Assembly: GCF_015209505.1 (NCBI RefSeq)
Contig: NZ_JADEYC010000019.1
Location: forward strand, 62,001 to 126,000
DNA length: 64,000 nt
Source: Saccharopolyspora montiporae
GTDB lineage: Bacteria > Actinomycetota > Actinomycetes > Mycobacteriales > Pseudonocardiaceae
Direction: 5' to 3'
The translations under genes were made by a program, and so were the position numbers. The notes below the pieces were generated by a model, which saw only the letters and a program-made list of their open reading frames with translations, was not told where the DNA came from and did no database searches. Positions 8,236-17,597 of the stretch are shown here, piece by piece. The number at the start of each line of letters is the position of its first letter. Positions within the stretch are counted from its first letter, which is position 1.

Positions 8236-9057
8236 ATGACCGCGCCGACCGCGTCCGCACTGGACCTTCCCGCCTACCTGGAGCGCATCGGGTTCCCCGG
8301 CCCGCCGGACGCCCCGGACCTGGGCACCCTGTCCGCGCTGCAGCGCGGGCACCTGATGAGCATCCCGTTCGAGAACCTGGACGTGGTCGGCGGATCCGTG
8401 CCCTCGCTCGCGCTCGCCGACCTGCAGGACAAACTGGTGCGCGGGGGCAGGGGCGGCTACTGCTTCGAGCACAACCTGCTGCTGGCCGCCGTGCTGGAAC
8501 GAGTCGGATTCGGTGTGCGGCTACTCACCGGCCGGGTGCTCGTCGGCACCGACGACCCCGCCTCGCGGCCGCGCACCCACGCGGCACTGCTGGTCGACGT
8601 CCCCGGGGAAGACACCCGGTTCCTGACCGATGTCGGGTTCGGCTCGATCGGGGCGCCGATCGAGCCCCTCCCGTTCACCGCGGGCGCCGAACGCGCTGCC
8701 GGCACCCGGCGGCACCGGCTGAGCCGGTGGCCCGGTGCCGACGGGTACGACAGCTGGGTGTTGGAGGCGCGCGCGGGTGACCGGTGGGTCCCGCAGTACG
8801 CGCTCAGCGCCGAACCCGCGGCGCGGATCGATCTGGACGTGGCCAATTGGTACATCGCCACCCACCCGCGCTCGCCGTTCCGCGACCGTCCGGCCGTGCA
8901 GCGCACCGAACCGGGCGTGCACCGCTCGCTGTCCGGGCGCGAGCTCACCATCACCGATGAGCACACCGGTACCGCGCGCACCCGTGAACTCACGGATGAG
9001 CAGGAGGTCCGGCGCGTGCTCCGCGAGGAGATGGGCCTGCCGGACGGCGTGCGCTGA
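8236..9057 (+). CDS. nat: Arylamine N-acetyltransferase
   Basis: A 273-residue NAT with an intact Cys-His-Asp triad: RGGYCFEHN (C76), RTHAAL (H115) and TDVGFGS (D132). PFENLDV near residue 45 is another family signature. These enzymes transfer acetyl or other acyl groups from CoA to aromatic amines and hydrazines; actinomycete homologues include mycobacterial NAT and amide synthases such as RifF. No polyketide genes are nearby, so a detoxifying or housekeeping role is more likely. Length is normal. Confidence 0.93.
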   Translation: MTAPTASALDLPAYLERIGFPGPPDAPDLGTLSALQRGHLMSIPFENLDVVGGSVPSLALADLQDKLVRGGRGGYCFEHNLLLAAVLERVGFGVRLLTGRVLVGTDDPASRPRTHAALLVDVPGEDTRFLTDVGFGSIGAPIEPLPFTAGAERAAGTRRHRLSRWPGADGYDSWVLEARAGDRWVPQYALSAEPAARIDLDVANWYIATHPRSPFRDRPAVQRTEPGVHRSLSGRELTITDEHTGTARTRELTDEQEVRRVLREEMGLPDGVR

Positions 9058-9176
9058 GCCGATCTTCACACGATGGCGGGATGCCTGGTCAGGGCCGGGA
9101 CGAATGCCCCTGTCCGGACACACGCCCAACCGGCACGGTGGTCTCCTGGCCCGACGCGAGAGGTGCTGGTCGTCGG

Positions 9177-10076
9177 ATGCACTGGTTCCACCGGCGCGAG
9201 CGGGGGCGCGAACGCGGCCCCTGGCCCAGAGCGGACGAGCCGGCGCTGCTCGACGCGCTGCGCCGGTTACCGCCGGGCGTCGACGAGCGCCCGTGGTCGC
9301 CGCAGCGGCGGGGCCGTTCGGTGGTGCTCAGCGAGCATTCCGCGGACGGACCGCGCGAGCGGGACTGGCAGGCGCGCGACCGGCGGCTGTCCTGCGGGGC
9401 CGCGGCGGCGAACCTGAGCGTGGCGATGCGGCTGCTCGGTTGGGACTCCCGGGTGCGCTGGCACGCCGACGAAGAACACACGGCGGCCACGGTGACCCCC
9501 ACGCACCGGCATGTCCCCGACGAGACCGACCGGCAGCTGGCCCGGGCGATGCAGACCCATCCGGACGAGCACCGGGTGCTGTCGGCTCCTCCGGTACCCG
9601 CTCCGCTGCGCGAGGACGTGCGGGCGGCCGCGGGACGGCGGGCGATCTGGGTGACCGGCGCCGAGCAGCACGAGGTGCTGGCCCGGGCGCTGCAGCGGGC
9701 CGGCTGGGAGGCGGTGGAGGAAGCCGCGGGGGAACTCGACATCCCGCCGCCGCGCAGCGGGCAGCTCGCCGATGCCGGACCGCTCACCGCGATGACGCCG
9801 CGGATCCCGGACCCGCGGGATCCGGATCAAGCCGCGCTAGGTGGTTCGGTGCTGGTCGTCAGTTCGCTCATCGACGGTCCGCTGGACCAGCTGCGCGCCG
9901 GTGCCGCCGCGCAGCAAGCCTGGCTGGAGGCGGTGCGGATCGGACTCGTGGCCACGATGATCACCCGGCCGCTGCGGTTCCCGGCGGTGCGCGAGGAGCT
10001 CGCGGCCGAACTGCGCATCGGCGGGGTGGCGCACCTGCTGCTGCGGGTCGGCGCCCCGGCCGATCCGCGTCCGTGA
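9177..10076 (+). CDS. Acg-like nitroreductase-fold protein
   Basis: A 299-residue protein similar to the C-terminal part of mycobacterial Acg/Rv2032-type FMN-binding proteins. RRLSCGAAAANLSVAMRLLGW is followed by a long variable region and then VLVVSSLIDGPLDQLRAGAAAQQ and VGLVATMITRPL-like helices. These are a dormancy-associated nitroreductase-fold family, many of which sequester flavin rather than catalyse. The start at MHWFHRRERG is chosen because the upstream frame has no family similarity; start confidence is moderate. Confidence 0.6.
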   Translation: MHWFHRRERGRERGPWPRADEPALLDALRRLPPGVDERPWSPQRRGRSVVLSEHSADGPRERDWQARDRRLSCGAAAANLSVAMRLLGWDSRVRWHADEEHTAATVTPTHRHVPDETDRQLARAMQTHPDEHRVLSAPPVPAPLREDVRAAAGRRAIWVTGAEQHEVLARALQRAGWEAVEEAAGELDIPPPRSGQLADAGPLTAMTPRIPDPRDPDQAALGGSVLVVSSLIDGPLDQLRAGAAAQQAWLEAVRIGLVATMITRPLRFPAVREELAAELRIGGVAHLLLRVGAPADPRP

Positions 10077-10088
10077 GCGCAGGTCCCG

Positions 10089-11129
10089 CTACGGGCGCGG
10101 CGGGCCGGTGCTGCCGCGTTCGGTCAACGTCGGGGACAGCACGATGTCCCGGCGCGCGGTGCGGCCGTCGTCGAGGCGCTCGGCGGCGCAGCGCACCGCC
10201 AGGTCCGCGTACTGCTGGGCGTCCTGGCGCACCGAGGTCAGGTCGAGGAAGGACAGCGCGGCCGTGCTGCTGTCGTCGTAACCGATGATGGAAATGTCCT
10301 GCGGCGCGCGCACTCCCGCGCGCACGAGCGTCTCCTGCAGCCCGAGCGCACATGGATCGTTGCCCGCCAGCACCGCGGTCGGCAGCCGGTCCCGGTCCAG
10401 CAGCGCGCGGGCCGCCCGGGCGCCGGACTCCTCGGTGTAGTCCCCGCCGAGGATCTCGGTGTGCTCGGTGAGCCCGCGGGCGCGCATCGCGTCGGTGTAG
10501 CCGCGCCGGCGTTCCGCGGCCCCGGGCAGCTCACCACCGTCCACGTGCAGGATGTCCCGGTGGCCGAGCCCGGCGAGGTGGTCGACGGCCAGCCGGGCTC
10601 CCGCGACGTCGTCGGTGCGCACGCTGTCGGTGCCCGCGGCGCCGGTGTGCTGGCCGATCTCCACGACGGGGAGCTGCTCGGCGATCTTGGCCAGGTGCGC
10701 GGGTGCCTCCGCGGACAGTCCGATGAGCACCAGGGCTTCGCAGCGCAGGCCGAGCAGGTCGTCGAGGGCCGCGCGCAGGCTGCGGGCGGGCAGCATCGCG
10801 CTGAGCACGACGCCGTAGTCGAACCGCGCGGCCGCGGTGTAGATGCCTTCCACGATGTGCGCGTCCAGGGCGTGCTCCATGGTGAACAGCACCCCGAGCT
10901 GGCGGCTGCGCTGCCTGCGCAGCAGCCGGGCGGCGGTGTCGGCGTGGTAATCGAGATCTTCGGCGGCGCGCAGGATCTGCTCGCGGGTCTTCGGGTTCGG
11001 GCCGGGCCGGTCGCCGAGCACCAGCGAGACGAGTTGCCGGGACACCCCCACGTGCGCGGCGACGTCGGCCATGGTCGTGCGCCTGCCGCGAGGACGGTTT
11101 CCGCCGCGCGCGGGCTCGCCGTCGGCCAT
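10089..11129 (-). CDS. LacI family transcriptional regulator
   Basis: A 346-residue repressor. The helix-turn-helix with hinge is TTMADVAAHVGVSRQLVSLV near residues 18-37. A periplasmic-binding-protein-like ligand domain follows, with ILHVDGGELPGAAERRRGY and ending in the usual IIGYDDSSTAALSFLDLTSVRQ. The start at MADGEPARGG follows GGAGG. It is divergent from an MFS transporter gene with a GCACGTGC-centred palindrome between them, suggesting control of that transporter. The ligand is unknown. Confidence 0.88.
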   Translation of the reverse strand: MADGEPARGGNRPRGRRTTMADVAAHVGVSRQLVSLVLGDRPGPNPKTREQILRAAEDLDYHADTAARLLRRQRSRQLGVLFTMEHALDAHIVEGIYTAAARFDYGVVLSAMLPARSLRAALDDLLGLRCEALVLIGLSAEAPAHLAKIAEQLPVVEIGQHTGAAGTDSVRTDDVAGARLAVDHLAGLGHRDILHVDGGELPGAAERRRGYTDAMRARGLTEHTEILGGDYTEESGARAARALLDRDRLPTAVLAGNDPCALGLQETLVRAGVRAPQDISIIGYDDSSTAALSFLDLTSVRQDAQQYADLAVRCAAERLDDGRTARRDIVLSPTLTERGSTGPPRP

Positions 11130-11282
11130 CGGCGCCTCCAGGCTCGTCGGATGCGGGGGCCGCACCGCCCCGCGCCGGCGATGGTATCCGCGCCGGTCCG
11201 CTGCGGATCCACACCGGCCGCGGAGCGAGGGGTGTCACAGCCCGCGGGTTTGGCTGCGCGGGGCGCGAGCTGCGACCCTGGA

Positions 11283-11298
11283 TTTGGCACGTGCTAAA
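11283..11298. promoter_or_regulatory. Candidate LacI-type operator
   Basis: The near-perfect palindrome TTTGGCACGTGCTAAA, with the central CG step typical of LacI-family sites, lies between the divergent LacI-type gene and the MFS transporter. One mismatched base pair. Assignment rests on location and symmetry. Confidence 0.55.
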
Positions 11299-11382
11299 CC
11301 GTTGCCGGGACCGCCGTGGATGCCGGGCCCGCACCACTGCTGCCCGCCGTGCCGAACCCACCGTTCGACGAGGAGACACCGC

Positions 11383-12582
11383 ATGGCTGTGGCGCTGCTC
11401 GCCCTGGCTCTGGGCGCATTCGCCATCGGCACCACCGAGTTCGTCATCATGGGCCTGCTTCCCGAGGTCGGCGCCGATCTCGGCGTGCCGCTGTCCTCGG
11501 CAGGCCACCTCATCTCCGCCTACGCGCTCGGGGTCGTCATCGGCGCACCCCTGCTCACCGCGCTGAGCACCCGCCTGCCGCGCAAGAGCGCGCTGCTGCT
11601 GTTCCTCGGGTTGTTCGTGGTGGGCAACCTGACCACCGTGCTGGCCCCCGAGCACGCGACGGTCTTCGCCGCCCGCGTGGTGGCGGGGCTCCCGCACGGC
11701 GCGTACCTGGGCCTGGCCACCCTGGTCGCGGCCCGGCTGGTCGGCCCGGCCAAGCAGGCGACCGCCGTGTCCCGCGTCCTGCTGGGCCTGACCGTGGCCA
11801 ACATCGTCGGCGTGCCCGGCGGCACCTACCTCGGCCAACTGCTCGGCTGGCGCGCGGCGTTCCTGGTCGTGGCCGCGCTCGGTGGTCTCGCCGCACTCGG
11901 GGTCGCCGCGTTCGTCCCGCGGGTGGAAGCCGCACCCGGCAGTGGTCTGCGCAGCGAGCTCTCCGCGCTGGGCCGGCGCCCCGTGGTGCTCGGGCTGACC
12001 ACCGCGGTCTTCGGGTTCGCCGGGGTGTTCGCCGTCTACAGCTACGTGTCGCCGATGATGACCGAGCTGGCCGGGCTGAACGGCGGTGCGATCCCGGTGG
12101 TACTGGCGCTGTTCGGCGTGGGCATGACGCTGGGATCGCTGCTGGTCGGCCCGCTGGCCGATCGCGCCCTGCTGCCGACGATCTACGGCTCGCTGGCCGC
12201 GCTGGCGGTCGTGCTCGTGCTGTTCACGTTCGCCGTGCACACCCCGCTGACCGCGGTGCTGGGCATCATCGTGCTCGGTGCCGCCGGATTCGGGGTCACC
12301 GCCCCGTTGCAGGTGTTCGTGATGGACCGCGCGGGCACCGCGCCGACCCTGGCCGCCGCGTCCAACCACTCGGCGTTCAACCTCGCCAACGCCGGTGGTG
12401 CCTGGCTCGGCGGGCTGGGCATCGGCGCGGGATGGGGCCTGACCTCGCCGGCCTGGATCGGCGCGGTGCTCGCCGCGGTCGGCCTGGGCCTCGCGGTGCT
12501 GACCGGGTCCGCGCATCACCGGGAACGCCGGCAGGAGGACCGGGAGACCGCTGCGGAGACCCCCGAGCCGGCCCGCGGTTGA
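11383..12582 (+). CDS. MFS transporter, DHA1/AraJ-like
   Basis: A 399-residue protein with about 12 hydrophobic helices. The start ALGAFAIGTTEFVIMGLLPEV is the signature of the AraJ/Cmx/YdhP drug-H+ antiporter subfamily, and STRLPRKSALLL is the motif A loop between helices 2 and 3. Family members export chloramphenicol, sugars or other small molecules; the substrate is not deducible. A GAGGAG ribosome site precedes the ATG. It is probably regulated by the divergent LacI-type protein. Confidence 0.88.
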   Translation: MAVALLALALGAFAIGTTEFVIMGLLPEVGADLGVPLSSAGHLISAYALGVVIGAPLLTALSTRLPRKSALLLFLGLFVVGNLTTVLAPEHATVFAARVVAGLPHGAYLGLATLVAARLVGPAKQATAVSRVLLGLTVANIVGVPGGTYLGQLLGWRAAFLVVAALGGLAALGVAAFVPRVEAAPGSGLRSELSALGRRPVVLGLTTAVFGFAGVFAVYSYVSPMMTELAGLNGGAIPVVLALFGVGMTLGSLLVGPLADRALLPTIYGSLAALAVVLVLFTFAVHTPLTAVLGIIVLGAAGFGVTAPLQVFVMDRAGTAPTLAAASNHSAFNLANAGGAWLGGLGIGAGWGLTSPAWIGAVLAAVGLGLAVLTGSAHHRERRQEDRETAAETPEPARG

Positions 12583-12586
12583 GCGC

Positions 12587-13933
12587 TCAGCCGCGGGTCC
12601 CGGCCGGCTGCTCCAGCAGCGGTGGTCCGGACGGGCTGGCGAGAACCTCGTCGTCGAGCAGTCCTTCGGTCCGGGCCACCGCGGTCGGGATCGCGATCTG
12701 CCCGGCGACGTTGGTCGCGGTGCGCATCATGTCCAGGATCGGGTCGACGGCGTAGACGACCGCGATGCCGGTGGCCACGACCTGCGGCGGGAAGCCCAGC
12801 GCGGCCAGCGTCAGGGTCAGCATGGTGAACCAGCCGGTGACGCCGGCCGTGGCGATCGCGCCGAACACCGCGACCAGCACGATGGTGAGGTACTGCGGCC
12901 AGCCGAGCGGGATGCCGAACAGGTCCGCGATGAACACCGCGCCGATGGCCGGGTACACGGCCGCGCACCCGTCCATCTTCGTGGTGGTCGCCAGCGGCAC
13001 GGCGAAGCTCGCGTACGAGGGGTGCACGCCGAGGTTCTCCGCGGCCTGCCTGCTCAGCGGCAGGGTCGCGCTGGACGAACGGGACACGAAGGCGAACTGC
13101 AGGACGGTCCAGCTCTTCGCGAAGAAGCGCAGCGGGCTCACCCGGGCGATGCCGCGCAGCAGCACCGGGTAGACGCCGAACAGCACCACCGCGCACGCCA
13201 GGTACGTCCCCGCGGTGAGCCGGAGCAGCGGGGCGAAGAACTCCCCGCCGTAGGTGGCCACCGCGTTGCCGATGAGCCCGAGCGTGCCCAGCGGCGCCAG
13301 CCGGATGATCCAGCCGAGCACGCGCTGGATCACCTCGAACAGTGACCGGTTGACCTCGACGAACGGCCTCGCCGTGTCCCCGAGCGCGTAGCAGGCCGCG
13401 CCGATCAGCAGCGCGATGAACACGACCTGCAGCGTCTCGCCGTCGGCGAAGGCGCTGATCAGGTTGTCCGGGACGAGACCGGTGACCAGGTCCGACCAGG
13501 AACCGGCCTCCTGGTCGGACACCTCGCGCAGATCGGCGTCATCCGGCACGAGGCGCACCCCCGCACCCGGCCGCAACGCGGTGGCGACGAGCAGCCCGAT
13601 CACGACCGAGACCAGCGACGTGATCGCGAACCACAGCGCGGTCTTGCCGCCGAGCCGGGCCGCGGTGCGGCCGCCGCCGACGGCGCGGAGGCTGTCGATC
13701 CCCACGACGATCGCGGTGAAGATCAGCGGCAGCACGGTGAACGTGAGCAGGTCGGTGAACGTCGAACCGACCAGGTCCAGCGTCGTGACCAGCCATTCGG
13801 CGTCGGTGCGGCGCGCGGCCCAGCCGAGGACGGCACCGAGCACGAGCGAGGTCAGGATGGCGACGGCGAAGGCGCGCGGGCTGATCCGCGGGCGCCGGGC
13901 GGCAGGCGCCGCGGATTCGTCCGAAGTGGACAC
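12587..13933 (-). CDS. Dicarboxylate/amino acid:cation symporter, TcyP-like
   Basis: A 448-residue DAACS (SLC1-like) transporter. Eight transmembrane segments are broken by the re-entrant loop with the serine-rich SRSSSATLP motif, and DPILDMMRTATNVAG near the C-terminus is the NMDGT-equivalent region. The family takes up glutamate, aspartate, C4-dicarboxylates or L-cystine with H+ or Na+. A tiny leader peptide of the cysteine-attenuator type lies 96 bases upstream on the same strand, favouring L-cystine (TcyP) as substrate; that is inference. Its 3' end is 4 bases from the convergent MFS gene. Confidence 0.85.
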   Translation of the reverse strand: MSTSDESAAPAARRPRISPRAFAVAILTSLVLGAVLGWAARRTDAEWLVTTLDLVGSTFTDLLTFTVLPLIFTAIVVGIDSLRAVGGGRTAARLGGKTALWFAITSLVSVVIGLLVATALRPGAGVRLVPDDADLREVSDQEAGSWSDLVTGLVPDNLISAFADGETLQVVFIALLIGAACYALGDTARPFVEVNRSLFEVIQRVLGWIIRLAPLGTLGLIGNAVATYGGEFFAPLLRLTAGTYLACAVVLFGVYPVLLRGIARVSPLRFFAKSWTVLQFAFVSRSSSATLPLSRQAAENLGVHPSYASFAVPLATTTKMDGCAAVYPAIGAVFIADLFGIPLGWPQYLTIVLVAVFGAIATAGVTGWFTMLTLTLAALGFPPQVVATGIAVVYAVDPILDMMRTATNVAGQIAIPTAVARTEGLLDDEVLASPSGPPLLEQPAGTRG

Positions 13934-14029
13934 AGGTGTCTCCTGGGTTCGCCGACCCGCCGGATGCGCGGTCGGGCGGTGAGCGGGGGCGCCGGGCGAT
14001 CCGCAGCACGGCGGATTCGCAGGCGGCGA

Positions 14030-14104
14030 CTACAGCGCGCTCGCCTGGCGGCGCAGGTCGACGTGCGCCCGCGCGGTCAGCAGGCAATACCGGGCGGTGT
14101 TCAT
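14030..14104 (-). CDS. Putative 24-aa leader peptide (actinobacterial HVDL type)
   Basis: A 24-codon frame, MNTARYCLLTARAHVDLRRQ followed by ASAL and a stop. It carries the conserved core [R/A]xHVDLxRxxSA seen in the tiny leader peptides found upstream of sulfur-assimilation and cysteine-uptake genes in actinomycetes. A cysteine codon is present at position 7, but the usual one after the SA motif is missing. It sits 96 bases upstream of the TcyP-like gene. Such peptides are thought to attenuate downstream genes according to cysteine supply. There is no obvious ribosome site, so a leaderless or weakly translated message is possible. Confidence 0.65.
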   Translation of the reverse strand: MNTARYCLLTARAHVDLRRQASAL

Positions 14105-14289
14105 CACGTCCGGCCACAAGTCGACCGCGGAGCTCGCTATTCCCCGTTCGAGTGAGGAGTGCGCCGGATCACTTCCGAAACGACCGCGGCGGCCGTCAAC
14201 ACGCTGTTGAAACATTGCGGGCGGTATCGCCGATGTACCGGCTGCCACCGGGCCGCACCTGGAAAGTGGCCCGGTGGCGCCTGCACCGA
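14105..14289. other. Non-coding stretch upstream of the leader peptide
   Basis: Together with 13,934-14,029 this makes a gap of over 300 bases broken only by the 24-codon leader peptide. It should contain the promoter for the leader peptide and symporter and the 3' region of the sulfatase operon. No further gene or convincing hairpin was found. Confidence 0.4.
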
Positions 14290-15192
14290 TCACGCGTCGC
14301 GCGCGCAGCGGAAGCCGGTGTTGCTGGTCGTGGTGTCCGGGGTCAGCCCCTGCCGGGCCGAGACCCGGTAGCGGCGGCAGTACGACTCGTGGCACAGGAA
14401 CGATCCGCCGCGCGCGCTGCGCCGGCCCGCGTGCGCCGGGTCGGGGCGCTGCGGCACCGCGAACTCGTCGGCGCACCACTCCCAGACGTTGCCGGTGGTG
14501 TTGTGCAGCCCGTAGCCGTTCGGCGGGAACCCGTCGACGGGGCATGTCCCGTACCACCCGTCGGCGAGATCGTTGCGCTGCGGGAACACCCCCTGCCAGA
14601 CGTTCATCCGCGGCACGCCGCCCGGCTCCAGCTCGCCGCCCCACGGGAAGGGCTGCCCGCGCAGCCCGCCGCGCGCGGCGTACTCCCACTCGGCCTCGGT
14701 CGGCAACCGCAGGCCCGCCCACGCGCAGTACGCCTGGGCGTCGCGCCAGGAGACGTGCACCACCGGATGGTCCCACCTCGTGTCCACATCGGACTGCGGG
14801 CCTTCCGGGCGGTCCCAGCGCGCACCCTCGACCTGCCGCCACCACGGGGCCGCGGCGACCCCGCGGGTCGGCGGGAAGTCGTCCGGCAGCAGCCCGGCGA
14901 ACACGAACGACCAGCCCCACCGCTCGGCATCGGTGCGGTAGTCGGTTTCCGCGGCGAACGCGGCGAAATCCGCGTTGGACACCACCGCGACCGACATCCA
15001 GAACGCGTCCACGTGCACGGTGCGCGGCGGCCCCTCCCCATCTTCCGGGTAGGCGTGCTCGTCGGCGCAGCCCATCAGGAACGACTCGCCACCGAGCGCG
15101 ACCATGCCGCGCGTGCTGCCCGCGGTCCCGGACGCGGCGGGCACGTCCGGGACCGAGCGCCCGGTTCCCGGGCTGCAGCACCCCTCACTCAT
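14290..15192 (-). CDS. Formylglycine-generating enzyme (sulfatase maturase)
   Basis: A 300-residue FGE/SUMF1-family protein. The N-terminal GGESFLMGCADEHAYPEDGEG, LPTEAEWEYAARGG in the middle, and the C-terminal RGGSFLCHESYCRRYRVSAR supply the paired copper-binding cysteines of true FGE. The enzyme oxidises the sulfatase active-site cysteine to C-alpha-formylglycine using O2. Its ATG lies inside the last codons of the upstream sulfatase gene (8-base overlap), so the two are translationally coupled and the sulfatase is its evident client. Confidence 0.93.
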   Translation of the reverse strand: MSEGCCSPGTGRSVPDVPAASGTAGSTRGMVALGGESFLMGCADEHAYPEDGEGPPRTVHVDAFWMSVAVVSNADFAAFAAETDYRTDAERWGWSFVFAGLLPDDFPPTRGVAAAPWWRQVEGARWDRPEGPQSDVDTRWDHPVVHVSWRDAQAYCAWAGLRLPTEAEWEYAARGGLRGQPFPWGGELEPGGVPRMNVWQGVFPQRNDLADGWYGTCPVDGFPPNGYGLHNTTGNVWEWCADEFAVPQRPDPAHAGRRSARGGSFLCHESYCRRYRVSARQGLTPDTTTSNTGFRCARDA

Positions 15193-17545
15193 GGCCGGCT
15201 CGGAACAGGGCGCGCTGCTGCGCCGCGTCCGCATCGTCGTAGAGGTCCTCGCCCAGGTCGACGCGCACCCGGTGCAGGGTTCCGGTGAACGCGTTGTCCA
15301 CCACCGGGTAGTCATCGGTGACCGGGGACGCCCGGTCCACGCCGATGTCGAAGGTCTCGTCGAAGGCGAAGTAATACGGGATCGTGGCCGGCACGACCAC
15401 CTCGCCCGCCGCGGCACCGTCCACGGACAGCGCGGCGGTACCGCCCCTGCCGACTCCCCCGCCGTCGTAGCCGAACTCGACGCGCAGCTCGTGAGGCCCG
15501 GCGGGCACCGGATCCGCGGACCGCGCGGTGTGCACCTGCAGCCCGAAGTAGTTGTACGCGTAGCACAACCGACCCTCGTGCAGGTACACCGACCAGCCGC
15601 CGAACCGGCCGCCCTGCGCGAGGAGCACGCCCTCGGCACCGCCGTCCGGCACCGTCACCTGCGCGGTGAGCACGTGCGAGCGGTTCTTGACGTTAGGTGC
15701 GGTCTCCTCGGTCAGCCGCTTGGCGCCGGCGTGGAAGGTCACCGAGCGCCGGTCGCCCATCAGGTCCAGCCGGCCGGCCTCCTGCGGGTTCTCCCGCTCG
15801 GTCATCCGGTCGTCGAGCGGGAACACGTTGTGCCGCGCGGCTTCCACCAGGAACAGCTGCTTGAGCTCCGCGAGCTTGCCGGGGTGCTCGGCGGAGATGT
15901 CGTGCGCCTGGGTCCAGTCGGTGTTCGTGTCGTAGAGCTCCCACTCGTCGTCGTCGAAGTAGCGGCGTCCGTCCTGGACCATCTCCCACGGCGTGCCGTG
16001 CCGGGTGACCGCGGTCCAGCCGTCCCGGTAGATCCCGCGGTTGCCGACCATCTCGAAGTACTGCAGCCGGTGCCGGTCCGGGGCGTGCGGTTCGTTGAAG
16101 CTGTAGAGCATGCTGGTGCCCTCGATGGGCTGCTGCGCCACGCCGCCCACCGCTGAGGGGTGCGGGATGCCCGCCGCCTCCAGGACGGTCGGCACGATGT
16201 CGATCACGTGGTGGAACTGGTCGCGGACCCCGCCCGGCTCGGCGATGCCGTTCGGCCAGTGCACCACCATGCCGTCCCGGGTCCCGCCGAAGTGCGAGGC
16301 CACCTGCTTGGTCCACTGGTACGGCGTGTTCATCGCCAGCGCCCAGCCCACCGGGTAGTGCGCGTGCGTGGTGGCGTCCCCGAGCTCGTCCAGGTGGTCC
16401 AGGATGAACTCCGGGGTGTCCGGGATGCCGCTGGCGAACCGGTGCTCGTTGAGCGTGCCGCCGAGCCCCCCTTCCGCGGAGGCCCCGTTGTCGCCGAGGA
16501 CGTAGACGAACAGCGTGTCGTCCAGCGAGCCGGCTTCCTCCAGCGCGTCGACGAGACGTCCCACCTGGTCGTCGGTGTGCTCGGCGAACCCGGCGTAGAG
16601 CTCCATCAGCGCGGCGGCGGAACGCTGCTCGGCGGCCGAGAGGTCGTCCCAGTGCGGGACCCCCTCCGCCCAGGGTGCCAGTTCGGCGTCCTGCGGCACC
16701 ACGCCGAGTTCCTTCTGTTTGCGCAGGGTGATCTCGCGCTGCTCGTTCCAGCCGTGGTCGAAGCTGCCGCGGTACTTGTCCCGGTATTCGCGCGGCACGT
16801 GGTAGGGGGCGTGCGTGGCGCCGAACGGCAGGTACATGAAAAACGGGCTGTCCGGCTTCAGTGAGCGCTGGTCCTGCATCCAGTCGATGGCCCGGTCCAC
16901 GAGATCCTCGGACAGATGGTAGCCGTCCTCCGGCTTGCGCTCGGGTTCGACCGGGCTGGTGCCGTCGAACAGCACCGGGTACCAGTGGTTCATCTCCGCG
17001 CAGAGGAACCCGTAGAACTTCTCGAAACCCTCCCCGGTGGGCCACCGGTCGAAGGGGCCGGCAGCGCTCACGTCGCGGGCCGGGGTCTGGTGCCACTTGC
17101 CGAAGGCAGCGGTGTTGTAGCCGTTGCCGGACAGGGTCTGGGCGAGGGTGGCCGCGCTCAGCGGCCGGATTCCCGTGTAACCCGGTGATGAGCTCGCCAT
17201 CTCGGTCGTCACGCCCATGCCCACCGAGTGGTGGTTGCGCCCGGTCAGCAGCGCTTGCCGGGTCGGCGAGCAGATGGCGGTGACGTGGAAGCGGCTGTAG
17301 CGCAGCCCGCCGTCGGCGAGCCGCTCGGCGGTGGGCATCCGGCACGGTCCGCCGAAGGCGCTCGGCGCGCCGAAGCCCATGTCGTCGAGCAGCACGACGA
17401 CGACGTTGGGCGCCCCCTTCGGGGCGCGGACCGGCTGCCGAGGTTCGAACGCCGGGTCCTGGTCGCGCACGTCCAGCGAGGTGGCGTCCGGCTGGTGGTC
17501 GTCGGCGATCGGCAGCCGGGTGCGGTCGGGTGGCCGCTCGGGCAT
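15185..17545 (-). CDS. Arylsulfatase (type I, Cys-type)
   Basis: A 786-residue sulfatase. The metal-binding DD pair is at 54-55, and the C-x-P-x-R signature ICSPTRQALLTGR has the formylglycine-precursor Cys at 92; AAFGKWHQTP follows as the second signature. The C-terminal 250 residues include a beta-sandwich-like extension, as in AtsA-type arylsulfatases. It hydrolyses sulfate esters. No clear signal peptide is visible, so it is probably cytosolic or a Tat/Sec-independent form. The ATG follows AGGAG. It is the first gene of a pair with its maturase. Confidence 0.93.
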   Translation of the reverse strand: MPERPPDRTRLPIADDHQPDATSLDVRDQDPAFEPRQPVRAPKGAPNVVVVLLDDMGFGAPSAFGGPCRMPTAERLADGGLRYSRFHVTAICSPTRQALLTGRNHHSVGMGVTTEMASSSPGYTGIRPLSAATLAQTLSGNGYNTAAFGKWHQTPARDVSAAGPFDRWPTGEGFEKFYGFLCAEMNHWYPVLFDGTSPVEPERKPEDGYHLSEDLVDRAIDWMQDQRSLKPDSPFFMYLPFGATHAPYHVPREYRDKYRGSFDHGWNEQREITLRKQKELGVVPQDAELAPWAEGVPHWDDLSAAEQRSAAALMELYAGFAEHTDDQVGRLVDALEEAGSLDDTLFVYVLGDNGASAEGGLGGTLNEHRFASGIPDTPEFILDHLDELGDATTHAHYPVGWALAMNTPYQWTKQVASHFGGTRDGMVVHWPNGIAEPGGVRDQFHHVIDIVPTVLEAAGIPHPSAVGGVAQQPIEGTSMLYSFNEPHAPDRHRLQYFEMVGNRGIYRDGWTAVTRHGTPWEMVQDGRRYFDDDEWELYDTNTDWTQAHDISAEHPGKLAELKQLFLVEAARHNVFPLDDRMTERENPQEAGRLDLMGDRRSVTFHAGAKRLTEETAPNVKNRSHVLTAQVTVPDGGAEGVLLAQGGRFGGWSVYLHEGRLCYAYNYFGLQVHTARSADPVPAGPHELRVEFGYDGGGVGRGGTAALSVDGAAAGEVVVPATIPYYFAFDETFDIGVDRASPVTDDYPVVDNAFTGTLHRVRVDLGEDLYDDADAAQQRALFRAGHE

Positions 17546-17597
17546 GGGGACTCCTGTTCGCGGGATGTTCGTGCGCTCCGCCCGGTCGGGCGGAAGG

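Noticed and set aside
10531..12519. 662-codon minus-strand frame, rich in Gln, Arg, His
   Set aside because: It lies opposite the MFS gene and overlaps the LacI gene in another frame. Composition is that of an antisense shadow in high-GC DNA.
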